Positions 16,880-23,559 of a stretch of 32,727 nt of DNA are shown piece by piece. How positions within the stretch are numbered: the first letter of the stretch is position 1; every line of letters starts with the position of its first letter. Origin of the DNA: Rothia sp. (in: high G+C Gram-positive bacteria) (GTDB lineage Bacteria > Actinomycetota > Actinomycetes > Actinomycetales > Micrococcaceae); assembly GCA_030530925.1 (NCBI GenBank), contig JAUMUA010000018.1:1-32727 (forward strand). The letters are read 5' to 3'. The notes beneath the pieces were generated by a model, which had not been told where the DNA came from, ran no database searches, and saw nothing but the letters and a program-made list of their open reading frames with translations. The translations under genes were made by a program, and so were the position numbers.

Positions 16880-17598
16880 TGCCGATTAGTGAAGAAAAAT
16901 CAAAAGATCCCTCCCAATCACAGGATTCTCAACCCTCGGTTGTTGTTCTTGATTACGGTGCCGGAAATGTGCATTCGGTGGTTCGGGCACTTGAAGAGGC
17001 GGGGGCCTCTGTATTCCTCTCGCACAACGAGGCTGATGTTTTAGGTGCCGATGGTCTAGTGGTTCCTGGCGTGGGTGCATTTGAGGCGGTAATGAACGGG
17101 CTCAAAGAAGTTCAGGCGTTACGGATGATTGGACGACGTGTTGCCGGTGGGCGTCCGGTGCTGGGTATCTGCGTGGGGTTGCAAATTCTTTTCGACAAAG
17201 GTGTTGAACACGGAGTTGAGACCGAGGGTATGGGGGAGTGGCCCGGTATGGTAGAAAAACTTCGGGCGGACGTTGTACCCCACATGGGTTGGAATACGGT
17301 CGAGGTACCTCAGAATTCTCGTCTTTTTGAAGGAATCGAAAATGAGCGCTTCTACTTTGTACATTCTTACGGTGTACAGAGTTGGGAATTTGAACAAAAT
17401 AGCCAAACAATGAATCCGCCGCTGGTGACATGGTCAGATCACGGGGGTCGGTTTATTGCGGCCATAGAAAATGGCCCGTTATGCGCGACTCAATTCCACC
17501 CGGAGAAGTCCTCGCAAGCAGGTATTCAGCTTTTGCGTAACTGGATTAATACCTTGCCGCAGAATGGCCGGCTGAACTCGAAAGGCGCAACAACATGA
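16879..17598 (+). CDS. hisH: Imidazole glycerol phosphate synthase, glutamine amidotransferase subunit
   Basis: HisH hydrolyses glutamine and passes ammonia to HisF. The 239-residue class I amidotransferase shows the nucleophile C98 in [10 protein letters not shown] and the His/Glu pair H207 and E209 in FHPEKSS. The start of the domain is [22 protein letters not shown], preceded by about 20 extra polar residues. The partner hisF is not in this window, which is unusual only in that hisF commonly follows hisA. It overlaps hisB at its start and the small membrane-protein gene at its end (ATGA). Confidence 0.95.
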   Translation: MPISEEKSKDPSQSQDSQPSVVVLDYGAGNVHSVVRALEEAGASVFLSHNEADVLGADGLVVPGVGAFEAVMNGLKEVQALRMIGRRVAGGRPVLGICVGLQILFDKGVEHGVETEGMGEWPGMVEKLRADVVPHMGWNTVEVPQNSRLFEGIENERFYFVHSYGVQSWEFEQNSQTMNPPLVTWSDHGGRFIAAIENGPLCATQFHPEKSSQAGIQLLRNWINTLPQNGRLNSKGATT

Positions 17599-17762
17599 GC
17601 ACTACCGTATCAGGTTTGTTATTAATGGCTTTTGGCGCTTTCTTTGTAGGTGGTGCCTGGTCTTTCCATCGCCAAAAACTGCCCCTACTGGTGCAGCTAA
17701 TTATGGCTGTTGTTGGGTTAGGTCTCTTTGCCTACGGTGCTTTTATTCTTTTTCATTATTAA
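17595..17762 (+). CDS. Small two-helix membrane protein between hisH and priA
   Basis: A 55-residue reading frame begins with ATG overlapping the hisH stop (ATGA) and ends with TAA at 17760-17762. It encodes two hydrophobic segments (about 5-22 and 30-53) joined by a short polar turn, SFHRQK, giving a predicted helical hairpin in the membrane. No enzyme motif is visible. The four-base overlap and the 27-base gap to priA argue that it is translated as part of the his operon. Function is unknown; a link to histidine metabolism would rest on position alone. Confidence 0.7.
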   Translation: MSTTVSGLLLMAFGAFFVGGAWSFHRQKLPLLVQLIMAVVGLGLFAYGAFILFHY

Positions 17763-17789
17763 ATATTCATTTGGTGAGGGCTGATTAGA

Positions 17790-18530
17790 ATGACAATTAA
17801 ACCTTTGGAACTACTGCCAGCTGTGGATGTTGCTAACGGGCAGGCGGTTCGTTTGGTGCAAGGTGAAGCGGGATCCGAGACGGGTTACGGTGATCCTTTA
17901 GAAGCGGCTTTGGAATGGCAGAAAGCTGGTGCGCAGTGGTTGCACCTGGTAGACCTCGACGCTGCATTTGGCCGTGGCGATAACATTGATGTTTTGACTT
18001 CAGTCGCGCAGAAACTAGATCTGAAAATCGAAATGTCCGGTGGGATCCGTGACGATGAATCCCTAGAGCGCGCGCTTTCTTTGAACCCCGCGCGCGTCAA
18101 CCTGGGAACCGCTGCGCTTGAAAATCCTGAGTGGACCTCGCGCGTCATCCAGAAGTACGGGGAGAAAATCGCTGTGGGGTTGGACGTGCGCGGTACGACT
18201 TTAGCCGCTCGTGGCTGGACCAAAGATGGCGGAGATTTATGGGAAGTTCTAGATCGGTTGGAAGCAGATGGATGCGCTCGCTATGTAGTTACTGACGTCA
18301 CCAAAGACGGCACCCTTCAAGGGCCTAACGTTGAGTTGCTCAAGCAGGTTGCTGAACGCACCGCAAAGCCTGTGGTTGCCTCTGGTGGAATCTCTAACCT
18401 TGAAGATATTAGGGTGCTTCGCCAGCTTGTTCCTCTGGGTATTGAAGGTGCCATTATGGGCAAAGCTCTCTACGCTGGAAAGTTCACGCTTCAAGAAGCG
18501 TTGAGCATGGCAAATAGCCCGATTCAGTAA
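17790..18530 (+). CDS. priA: Phosphoribosyl isomerase A (HisA/TrpF dual enzyme)
   Basis: In actinobacteria this beta-alpha barrel enzyme performs the HisA isomerisation of ProFAR and, in many species, the TrpF isomerisation of phosphoribosylanthranilate. The 246 residues keep the N-terminal catalytic Asp (D13 in LLPAVDV), the first phosphate site GGIRDD, the second catalytic region [12 protein letters not shown] (Asp near 173) and the second phosphate site [11 protein letters not shown]. The opening [20 protein letters not shown] is of the actinobacterial PriA type. The dual function is inferred from lineage; it would be needed only if trpF is absent elsewhere. GGTGAGGG precedes the ATG. Confidence 0.9.
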   Translation: MTIKPLELLPAVDVANGQAVRLVQGEAGSETGYGDPLEAALEWQKAGAQWLHLVDLDAAFGRGDNIDVLTSVAQKLDLKIEMSGGIRDDESLERALSLNPARVNLGTAALENPEWTSRVIQKYGEKIAVGLDVRGTTLAARGWTKDGGDLWEVLDRLEADGCARYVVTDVTKDGTLQGPNVELLKQVAERTAKPVVASGGISNLEDIRVLRQLVPLGIEGAIMGKALYAGKFTLQEALSMANSPIQ

Positions 18531-18611
18531 CAACTAACCCTGCCCACTAACAACTATCAAGCTCAGTAACAACCAGCCCAGTACCACCATGAGAGGGTCA
18601 CTGCATATCGC

Positions 18612-19508
18612 ATGGCTAATAATTACGAAGACCGCCGCACGCCACAGATCCCGGCAACGGATAAGAAAGAGCTGCCGTCTCATATTCAGGCGCAGCTTGC
18701 CAGTGCTGGACGAGAAACAGATACCGCTGGGCAGGCGTGGCAGGGGCGTAACCTTGGCGAAGGCACAAGCCATGTTCACCAGTTCTCTGGGGACGATGGT
18801 GTCACCGATGATCACGTGCAACAGGCCTTCGATGCTTTTGTCCGCGGGGAAATTGCCGAGGAGCAGGTGGTTGATGCCCTGCGGACCGCGAGAATTTTTG
18901 CCCCGGTGGTGGCAGAGGTTTCGCATGCGGTGATTGGAGAAGACGGGTTGGTTTCTGACAAGGAAGCCGATATGGCGTTGGTGAGTATGCAAGCTCCTGA
19001 CGGGCGTAAGGCTCTTCCTCTTTTTACTGCGGCTACGAGTTTGACGGAGTGGCACGACGCCGCACGCCCGGTGGCGGCGGATATGCGCAAGACGTCGTTG
19101 TCGGCAGTTGAAGATGAAAACCAGCTTTTGGTTATTAATCCTGGTGCTGAGCTGACTTTTGTGGTGCGTCGTCCAGCGGTGTGGGCTATTGCTAAGGACG
19201 AAGCGTGGATTCCTTCGTATAAGAATCCTGCAGTTCTAGAGGGCTTGAAGAAGTTGGTTGCCCCTATTGCCGAAGTGGTTGACGTGCGTATTGCAGCTGG
19301 GCAGGGCGTGGCAACTATGACTCGTGCGGGGCAACGTTTGGCTGGCGGTGGCTCGGGACCAGAACTGAATATCACGTTGGTGCTTGTGCCGGGGCTTACT
19401 CAAAGTCAACTCAATGACGCAGTCCAATCGTTCCAGCAATTGCTTGCTAGTGATCGTTTTCTTTCTCAAAGTATTGACTCGGTGCAGCTTTCCCTTGCTG
19501 CCGCTTGA
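18612..19508 (+). CDS. SseB-family protein
   Basis: A 298-residue protein whose central part matches the SseB N-terminal domain family: VSMQAPDGRKALPLFTAATSLTEW (residues about 119-142) is the typical core. The first 90 residues are polar, with EDRRTPQIPA at the start and a helical stretch VQQAFDAFVRGEIAEEQVVDAL. The C-terminal half (about 215-298) is a second alpha/beta unit. The molecular function of actinobacterial members is not known. Such genes often sit between the his cluster and infC in Micrococcales. The ATG at 18612 lacks a close Shine-Dalgarno sequence; GAGAGGG is about 15 bases upstream. It converges on the DUF1844 gene across a shared terminator. Confidence 0.75.
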   Translation: MANNYEDRRTPQIPATDKKELPSHIQAQLASAGRETDTAGQAWQGRNLGEGTSHVHQFSGDDGVTDDHVQQAFDAFVRGEIAEEQVVDALRTARIFAPVVAEVSHAVIGEDGLVSDKEADMALVSMQAPDGRKALPLFTAATSLTEWHDAARPVAADMRKTSLSAVEDENQLLVINPGAELTFVVRRPAVWAIAKDEAWIPSYKNPAVLEGLKKLVAPIAEVVDVRIAAGQGVATMTRAGQRLAGGGSGPELNITLVLVPGLTQSQLNDAVQSFQQLLASDRFLSQSIDSVQLSLAAA

Positions 19509-19531
19509 GTGTAGCTGAGAGTTAGAATCAC

Positions 19532-19588
19532 AGAAGCCACCAGAGGTTTTCCCTTTGAGAAGGGTCTTTATCTCTGGTGGCTTCTTTT
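19532..19588. terminator. Compound bidirectional terminator
   Basis: A perfect 14-bp outer stem (19532-19545 with 19572-19585) encloses a second hairpin (19551-19555 with 19560-19564) and ends in a T run. It lies between the convergent SseB-family and DUF1844 genes. Confidence 0.85.
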
Positions 19589-19635
19589 GTGACGGCAACT
19601 CATACAAGCTGCCGGAAAATATTATGAAATCAGGG

Positions 19636-20052
19636 TTAGAACACTGGCCCGGTGAATTTTTCGCCCGGTCCCTTACCGGGCTCATCGGGCATAAAGGACG
19701 CTTCGCGGAAAGCGAGCTGCAAAGTGCGTAAGCCATCGCGTAGCGGTGCTGCATGCTGTGAGCCAATCTCGGGCGCTGCGGCGGTCACAAAACCTGCCAG
19801 GGCGGTGATGAGTTTGCGAGCTTCGTCCAAATCTTTAAGCTCAGCGGCGTTTTCATCAGCGGCAAGTCCGCACTTGACAGCTGCTGCGCTCATGAGGTGT
19901 ACGGCTGCGGTGGTGATAATTTCTACCGCTGGAACGTCGGCAATATCGCGCATCTGATCGTTGACGGCGTCAATTTGCTCTTGGGAAATCTCTGGCTGTG
20001 AAGTGGAGTCTGCGGCGTCGTCGCTAAAGCGGAATGAATTGTTTTCAGTCAT
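19636..20052 (-). CDS. DUF1844 family protein
   Basis: A 138-residue protein. Residues about 30-115 form the DUF1844 domain: an amphipathic helix region with VEIITTAAVHLMSAAAVKCGL, followed by DLDEARKLITALAGFVTAAAPEIG and PLRDGLRTLQLAFREAS. Both ends are acidic or Gly/Pro-rich tails. Function is unknown. In actinobacteria the gene is regularly found next to, and divergent from, infC, as here, which supports the assignment. A link to translation is only suggested by this conserved position. Confidence 0.85.
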   Translation of the reverse strand: MTENNSFRFSDDAADSTSQPEISQEQIDAVNDQMRDIADVPAVEIITTAAVHLMSAAAVKCGLAADENAAELKDLDEARKLITALAGFVTAAAPEIGSQHAAPLRDGLRTLQLAFREASFMPDEPGKGPGEKFTGPVF

Positions 20053-20150
20053 GTATCTCAGAATCTCACATTCGCGCTAGCAATGATGAATTTGGGAGTC
20101 AGAATGGGAAGTATTCACGTTGTATCAGGTGGTTATAGCTCAGCTCACCA

Positions 20151-20179
20151 TTGAAAAATGGCAGAATTTTCAGTAGAAT
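20151..20179 (+). promoter_or_regulatory. Promoter of the infC-rpmI-rplT operon
   Basis: TTGAAA at 20151-20156 and TAGAAT at 20174-20179 are separated by the ideal 17 bases. This is the best sigma-70-type promoter in the window. The start point should fall near 20186, giving a leader of about 230 bases before infC. Confidence 0.8.
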
Positions 20180-20189
20180 CAATAAAAGT

Positions 20190-20246
20190 ATGCAAGCGGA
20201 GGTTACTCCCACCCGCATCAACCACACTCTGAAGATGAAATCCTGA
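20190..20246 (+). CDS. Possible 18-residue leader peptide upstream of infC
   Basis: ATG at 20190 lies only 11 bases after the -10 box, so it would be at or almost at the 5' end of the RNA (near-leaderless). The frame ends with TGA at 20244-20246, after 18 codons. It precedes the leader hairpins and could couple translation to attenuation. No conservation evidence is available. Confidence 0.25.
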   Translation: MQAEVTPTRINHTLKMKS

Positions 20247-20253
20247 GAGTGAA

Positions 20254-20311
20254 AAACAGTAAAACTGTTTCCAGGTTGTCGGGTTTCTCGAAAGCTCTCC
20301 GTAAAGGAGGG
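20254..20311 (+). promoter_or_regulatory. Two leader hairpins upstream of the infC attenuator
   Basis: AAACAGT (20254-20260) pairs with ACTGTTT (20264-20270). CTCTCC (20295-20300) pairs with GGAGGG (20306-20311), with one G-U pair. They precede the terminator hairpin in the same leader and may contribute to switching between folds. Confidence 0.4.
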
Positions 20312-20324
20312 TTTAAGAAGTTTA

Positions 20325-20358
20325 GCCTTCGTTTGCGCACGCAACGGGGGCATTTTTT
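20325..20358 (+). terminator. Attenuator in the infC leader
   Basis: The arms 20325-20336 and 20341-20351 form an 11-bp stem with a GCAC loop, two G-U pairs and one bulged T. Six Ts follow at 20353-20358. It is an intrinsic terminator lying inside the transcript, 59 bases before the infC start, so it is best read as a transcription attenuator of the translation operon. Bacillus infC-rpmI-rplT is controlled at a leader terminator by L20; the ligand here is not known. Confidence 0.65.
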
Positions 20359-20416
20359 ATACCCACTGTTGCACTCAATATTCACGGGGAAACCCACTGA
20401 GCTACAGGAGCTACTC

Positions 20417-21088
20417 ATTAGCGATCCACGCATTAATGAACGTATTCGTGTACCGGAAGTTCGACTCGTTGGCCCAGCAGGCGAGCAGGTCGGAATCGTC
20501 CGTGTAGAAGATGCTCTGCGCCTTGCGCAGGAATCTGACTTGGACCTAGTAGAGGTTGCCCCCTCTGCTAAACCGCCGGTATGCAAGCTCATGGACTTCG
20601 GTAAGTACAAGTACGAAGCCGCAGTTAAAGCACGTGAATCCCGAAAGAAGCAGGTCAACGCTGCTCTGAAGGAAATCCGTTTCCGTCTAAAGATTGATAC
20701 CCATGACTACGAAACCAAGGTGGGACACGCACGTCGTTTCCTCGCCGGTGGTGACAAAGTCAAGGCTATGATTCAGTTCCGTGGTCGTGAACAACAGCGC
20801 CCCGAGATGGGTGTGCGCCTACTGGAGCGTATGGCTGCTGATCTAGCGGATGTTTGCACTGTAGAGTCAAACCCCCGCGTTGACGGTCGTAACATGGTGA
20901 TGGTTCTTGCGCCTCTTCGCGGTAAAGCGGAAGCACGTAAAGAATCACAGCAACAGCAGCAGCGTGCTGGTGGCCGCAAGGGTCGCGAACGCGTTGACAC
21001 TCAGAATGCCACCCCTGTTTCTAATTCAGTCGCAGCGGCTATGCCCGAAGCATTGAAGAACCAGGCTAAGCAGGCTGACTCAGAGTAA
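20417..21088 (+). CDS. infC: Translation initiation factor IF-3, starting at AUU
   Basis: IF3 binds the 30S subunit, checks the start codon and keeps subunits apart. The conserved protein begins [20 protein letters not shown], and its first residue is encoded by ATT at 20417. AGGAG (20406-20410) lies 6 bases upstream, so I place the start at ATT. E. coli infC also starts with AUU, and IF3 represses its own translation by rejecting that codon. The frame continues upstream to GTG 20249, but that part is not IF3-like and crosses the attenuator. The 223 residues include the N-domain, the lysine-rich linker [16 protein letters not shown], the C-domain ([19 protein letters not shown]), and a Gln/Lys-rich actinobacterial tail of about 45 residues. 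Confidence 0.92.
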   Translation: MSDPRINERIRVPEVRLVGPAGEQVGIVRVEDALRLAQESDLDLVEVAPSAKPPVCKLMDFGKYKYEAAVKARESRKKQVNAALKEIRFRLKIDTHDYETKVGHARRFLAGGDKVKAMIQFRGREQQRPEMGVRLLERMAADLADVCTVESNPRVDGRNMVMVLAPLRGKAEARKESQQQQQRAGGRKGRERVDTQNATPVSNSVAAAMPEALKNQAKQADSE

Positions 21089-21226
21089 TTCTGAGCACGA
21101 CTTAGACGAGCTAATGGACACCATCGACTCACTCCACTAAAGTGAGGCATTTGGTTCTGGTTGCACAGCCCAGGTTTCCGCAGGGCGTGAATCCACCTCG
21201 CAATCGCGAATCCAATTCGCTCAAGA

Positions 21227-21256
21227 GTTCTTTCGTTTGAACGACGAAAGCAGAAC
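21227..21256 (+). promoter_or_regulatory. Hairpin just upstream of the rpmI ribosome site
   Basis: GTTC-TTTCGT (21227-21236) pairs with ACGAAA (21244-21249) and GAAC (21253-21256), with a 3-base bulge and a 7-base loop. It ends a few bases before AAGGAG of rpmI, so it could affect rpmI translation or be an L20-binding or processing site. The rest of the 186-base infC-rpmI gap shows nothing else clear. Confidence 0.35.
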
Positions 21257-21274
21257 GTAAGGAGAACGGCAGCT

Positions 21275-21469
21275 ATGCCGAAGCAGAAGACCCACTCTGG
21301 TGCTAAAAAGCGCTTCAAGCTCACCGGTACTGGCAAAGTTAAGCGCCAGCAGGCAAACCGCCGCCACTACCTCGAGCACAAGTCCTCACGCGTGACCCGT
21401 CGTCTGGCATCAGACCAGATCGTAACCGGTGGTCAGGCAAAGGTTATCAAGAAGATGTTGAACAAGTAA
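21275..21469 (+). CDS. rpmI: Ribosomal protein L35
   Basis: A 64-residue basic protein of the large ribosomal subunit. [24 protein letters not shown] is the standard L35 opening, and the length is exactly usual. AAGGAG lies upstream of the ATG. It is the middle gene of infC-rpmI-rplT. Confidence 0.98.
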   Translation: MPKQKTHSGAKKRFKLTGTGKVKRQQANRRHYLEHKSSRVTRRLASDQIVTGGQAKVIKKMLNK

Positions 21470-21528
21470 CGTTCACTCTTTTGAACACTTGTGCCCGATA
21501 AGGGCTCAAAAAACTTTTTAGACTCGCT

Positions 21529-21559
21529 CCTTGCCGATAAAACATTGAGATCGGTAAGG
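21529..21559 (+). promoter_or_regulatory. Hairpin upstream of rplT
   Basis: CCTTGCCGAT (21529-21538) pairs with ATCGGTAAGG (21550-21559), 10 bp with one G-U, around an 11-base loop. It lies 10 bases before AAGGAG of rplT. A smaller stem, GCCC/GGGC at 21493-21505, precedes it. L20 is a known autoregulator in other bacteria, so this is a plausible control element. Confidence 0.35.
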
Positions 21560-21581
21560 ACATAAGACGAAGGAGACACAC

Positions 21582-21965
21582 GTGGCACGTGTGAAGCGCG
21601 CGGTTAACGCGCACAAGAAGCGTCGAGTAATCCTCGATCGAGCATCCGGCTACCGTGGACAGCGTTCACGCTTGTACCGCAAGGCTAAAGAGCAGGTTAC
21701 GCACTCGCTCGTATACAGCTACGATCACCGCCGTAAAAAGAAGGGCGACTTCCGCCGTCTTTGGATTCAGCGCATCAACGCAGCTGCACGCGCAGAGGGC
21801 CTAACCTACAACCGCTTCATCCAGGGCCTTAAGGCTGCTGAGGTTGAGGTTGATCGCCGTATGTTGGCTGAACTTGCTGTGAGCGAGCCTGCTGCATTCT
21901 CAGCACTCGTTGAAATTGCTAAGAACAACCTTCCTGAAGACACTTCAGCTCCTAAAGCTGCGTAA
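21582..21965 (+). CDS. rplT: Ribosomal protein L20
   Basis: A 127-residue, strongly basic protein needed early in 50S assembly. The opening [38 protein letters not shown] and the block [21 protein letters not shown] are diagnostic. The start is GTG with AAGGAG upstream. A short variable tail follows the conserved domain. A strong terminator comes directly after the stop. Confidence 0.98.
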   Translation: MARVKRAVNAHKKRRVILDRASGYRGQRSRLYRKAKEQVTHSLVYSYDHRRKKKGDFRRLWIQRINAAARAEGLTYNRFIQGLKAAEVEVDRRMLAELAVSEPAAFSALVEIAKNNLPEDTSAPKAA

Positions 21966-21978
21966 TCTTTAGTGCACT

Positions 21979-22014
21979 AAGTGCCGCTTTCCTGAAAGGG
22001 AAGCGGCACTTTTG
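21979..22014 (+). terminator. Terminator of the infC-rpmI-rplT operon
   Basis: A 14-bp stem (21979-21992 with 21998-22011, one G-U pair) has a TGAAA loop and a T run. It closes the ribosomal-protein operon. Confidence 0.9.
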
Positions 22015-22079
22015 CTTTAAACCCTTAGACGGGAACGTAGCAATAAACACTAACCGAACTTAGTGGGATTGAACTCGGG

Positions 22080-22085
22080 TAGAGT
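22080..22085 (+). promoter_or_regulatory. Probable -10 element of the SpoU methyltransferase gene
   Basis: TAGAGT fits TANNNT and ends 7 bases before GTG 22093, the spacing expected for a leaderless mRNA. No clear -35 or Shine-Dalgarno sequence is present. Confidence 0.35.
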
Positions 22086-22092
22086 GAAACAC

Positions 22093-23034
22093 GTGGATTT
22101 TAGAGAACGACTTAGTACCCCTGTCATTATGGAAAACCCCTACGCCGATCGAGTCAAAGACATTGCAGCTTTGGCTACGCGCCGTGGACGTTCCAAAAAA
22201 GATCAATTTTTAGTCGAGGGCCCTCAAGCTGTTCGTGAAGCCCTCAAAATGCATTTGGACGAGCGCCCTATTTTGGACGCCGTGTACATTACCGAAGCGG
22301 CTTTTGACCGTCACGAAGACGTGGTGGATTTGCTCGAGGCAGCGCACGGTACAGCAACACCCGAGCCCGGCCGCAAGGTCTTTATGCGCATGGTGACAGA
22401 AGAAGTGCTGAACGCGATGGCGGAATCAGTTTCACCGCAGGGCATTATTGCGGTTTCCTTCAAACTGGATATCACCGAAGCCGATATTTTTGGTGCCGAC
22501 GCTATTAATCCAAAACTTGTGGCTGTTCTGACTCGCGTGCAGGATCCCGGTAATGCGGGAACGATTGTTCGAGCCGCTGATGCCGCCGGTGCAGATTTGG
22601 TGATTACTACCAAGGGCTCCGTAGATTTGTATAACCCTAAGACCGTTCGTTCAACGGCGGGTTCTATTTTTCATGTTCCTGTTTTGCAGGGTATTGATCT
22701 TGAAGAATTTGCAGAAGACGCGAAAGCTCAAGGTATTGGTGTGTTGGCAGCGGACGGCTACGGCAACGTGAACCTTGATGATTTGGCGGACGCCGCCGTC
22801 GCAAAGCGTCTTGGTGCTGAACCTGAAAATGCGCCTAAATATGATTTGTCTCGCCCCACCATGTGGCTCTTTGGTAACGAAGCGCAGGGGCTGAACCGCG
22901 CAGAAAAAGGTGTGGCGAACGCTAAGGTAGCAGTTCCTGTGCATGGTTCTGCAGAGTCTTTGAACGTGAGCATGGCGGCTGCGATTTGCCTCTATGCCTC
23001 AGCACGAGCAATTAACGGTGCTAGCGCATCGTGA
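22093..23034 (+). CDS. SpoU/TrmH-family RNA 2'-O-methyltransferase
   Basis: A SPOUT-class enzyme that methylates a ribose 2'-OH of rRNA or tRNA with S-adenosylmethionine. The N-terminal substrate-binding domain holds GRSKKDQFLVEGPQAVREAL. The knotted catalytic domain shows the three motifs: VQDPGNAGTIVRAADAAGAD, MWLFGNEAQGL and SLNVSMAAAICLYA. The length is 313 residues from GTG 22093. That start is preferred because a -10 element lies 7 bases upstream; GTG 22063, GTG 22084 and ATG 22129 are alternatives, the last without a ribosome site. Its stop overlaps the NUDIX gene by four bases (GTGA). The exact RNA target cannot be told. Confidence 0.85.
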   Translation: MDFRERLSTPVIMENPYADRVKDIAALATRRGRSKKDQFLVEGPQAVREALKMHLDERPILDAVYITEAAFDRHEDVVDLLEAAHGTATPEPGRKVFMRMVTEEVLNAMAESVSPQGIIAVSFKLDITEADIFGADAINPKLVAVLTRVQDPGNAGTIVRAADAAGADLVITTKGSVDLYNPKTVRSTAGSIFHVPVLQGIDLEEFAEDAKAQGIGVLAADGYGNVNLDDLADAAVAKRLGAEPENAPKYDLSRPTMWLFGNEAQGLNRAEKGVANAKVAVPVHGSAESLNVSMAAAICLYASARAINGASAS

Positions 23035-23483
23035 GCGATTTTCCCACCCCCGCCAGTGACTTTGCAGTGCAGGTAGTGGGCGGCGGCATCGTCGATTCGT
23101 TGCATAATCCCACCAAAATTTTGGTGGCGCAACGTAGCGCACCTCAAGCTCTTGCCGGGTTGTGGGAATTTCCCGGTGGCAAAGTTGAACCGGGGGAGAG
23201 CTGCATACAAGCGTTGCACCGTGAACTGCGCGAAGAGCTGGGGGTTGCAATTGAGGCTGGCGCTGAAATCGTCACAGATCATCCGCAGGGCTGGTGGTTG
23301 AACGAGCGCGCTGCCATGCGCGTGTGGTTGGTAGAAATTTCTGACGGACGTCCGCAGCCATTGGAAGATCACAGCGAGTTACGCTGGGTGCCGATTGACC
23401 AGGAGCTGTTGGATCTCGACTGGATTCCTGCGGATTTGCCGGTTGTGAAAGCTCTTTTAGAGTTTTGCGAACACGCGCACTAG
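23031..23483 (+). CDS. NUDIX hydrolase, MutT-like (probable 8-oxo-dGTP diphosphatase)
   Basis: A 150-residue NUDIX protein. The Nudix box is complete: G50-x5-E56-x7-R64-E65-L66-x-E68-E69-x-G71, with the two metal-binding glutamates in REELG. LWEFPGGKVE before it and the short C-terminal LRWVPIDQELLDLDWIPAD match MutT proteins that sanitise the nucleotide pool by hydrolysing 8-oxo-dGTP. Length is typical. The GTG start overlaps the preceding methyltransferase stop, so the two are coupled. Substrate specificity is inferred; CTP or other nucleotides are possible. Confidence 0.85.
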   Translation: MSDFPTPASDFAVQVVGGGIVDSLHNPTKILVAQRSAPQALAGLWEFPGGKVEPGESCIQALHRELREELGVAIEAGAEIVTDHPQGWWLNERAAMRVWLVEISDGRPQPLEDHSELRWVPIDQELLDLDWIPADLPVVKALLEFCEHAH

Positions 23484-23496
23484 AGATTCTGTTGAA

Positions 23497-23527
23497 AAGG
23501 CGGGGTGGATTAATCCACCCCGCCTTT
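23497..23527. terminator. Bidirectional terminator between NUDIX and GMC genes
   Basis: A perfect 13-bp stem (23497-23509 with 23514-23526) has a TTAA loop, an A run on the left and Ts on the right. It separates the core operon from the catabolic island and can end transcripts from both sides. Confidence 0.9.
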
Positions 23528-23559
23528 CGCTGTGTTGATTCTTGCCGAGTCTATAAGAC

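Noticed and set aside
20249..20416. Upstream in-frame extension of infC from GTG 20249
   Set aside because: The residues are not IF3-like and the stretch includes a complete intrinsic terminator; ATT 20417 with a good ribosome site is better.
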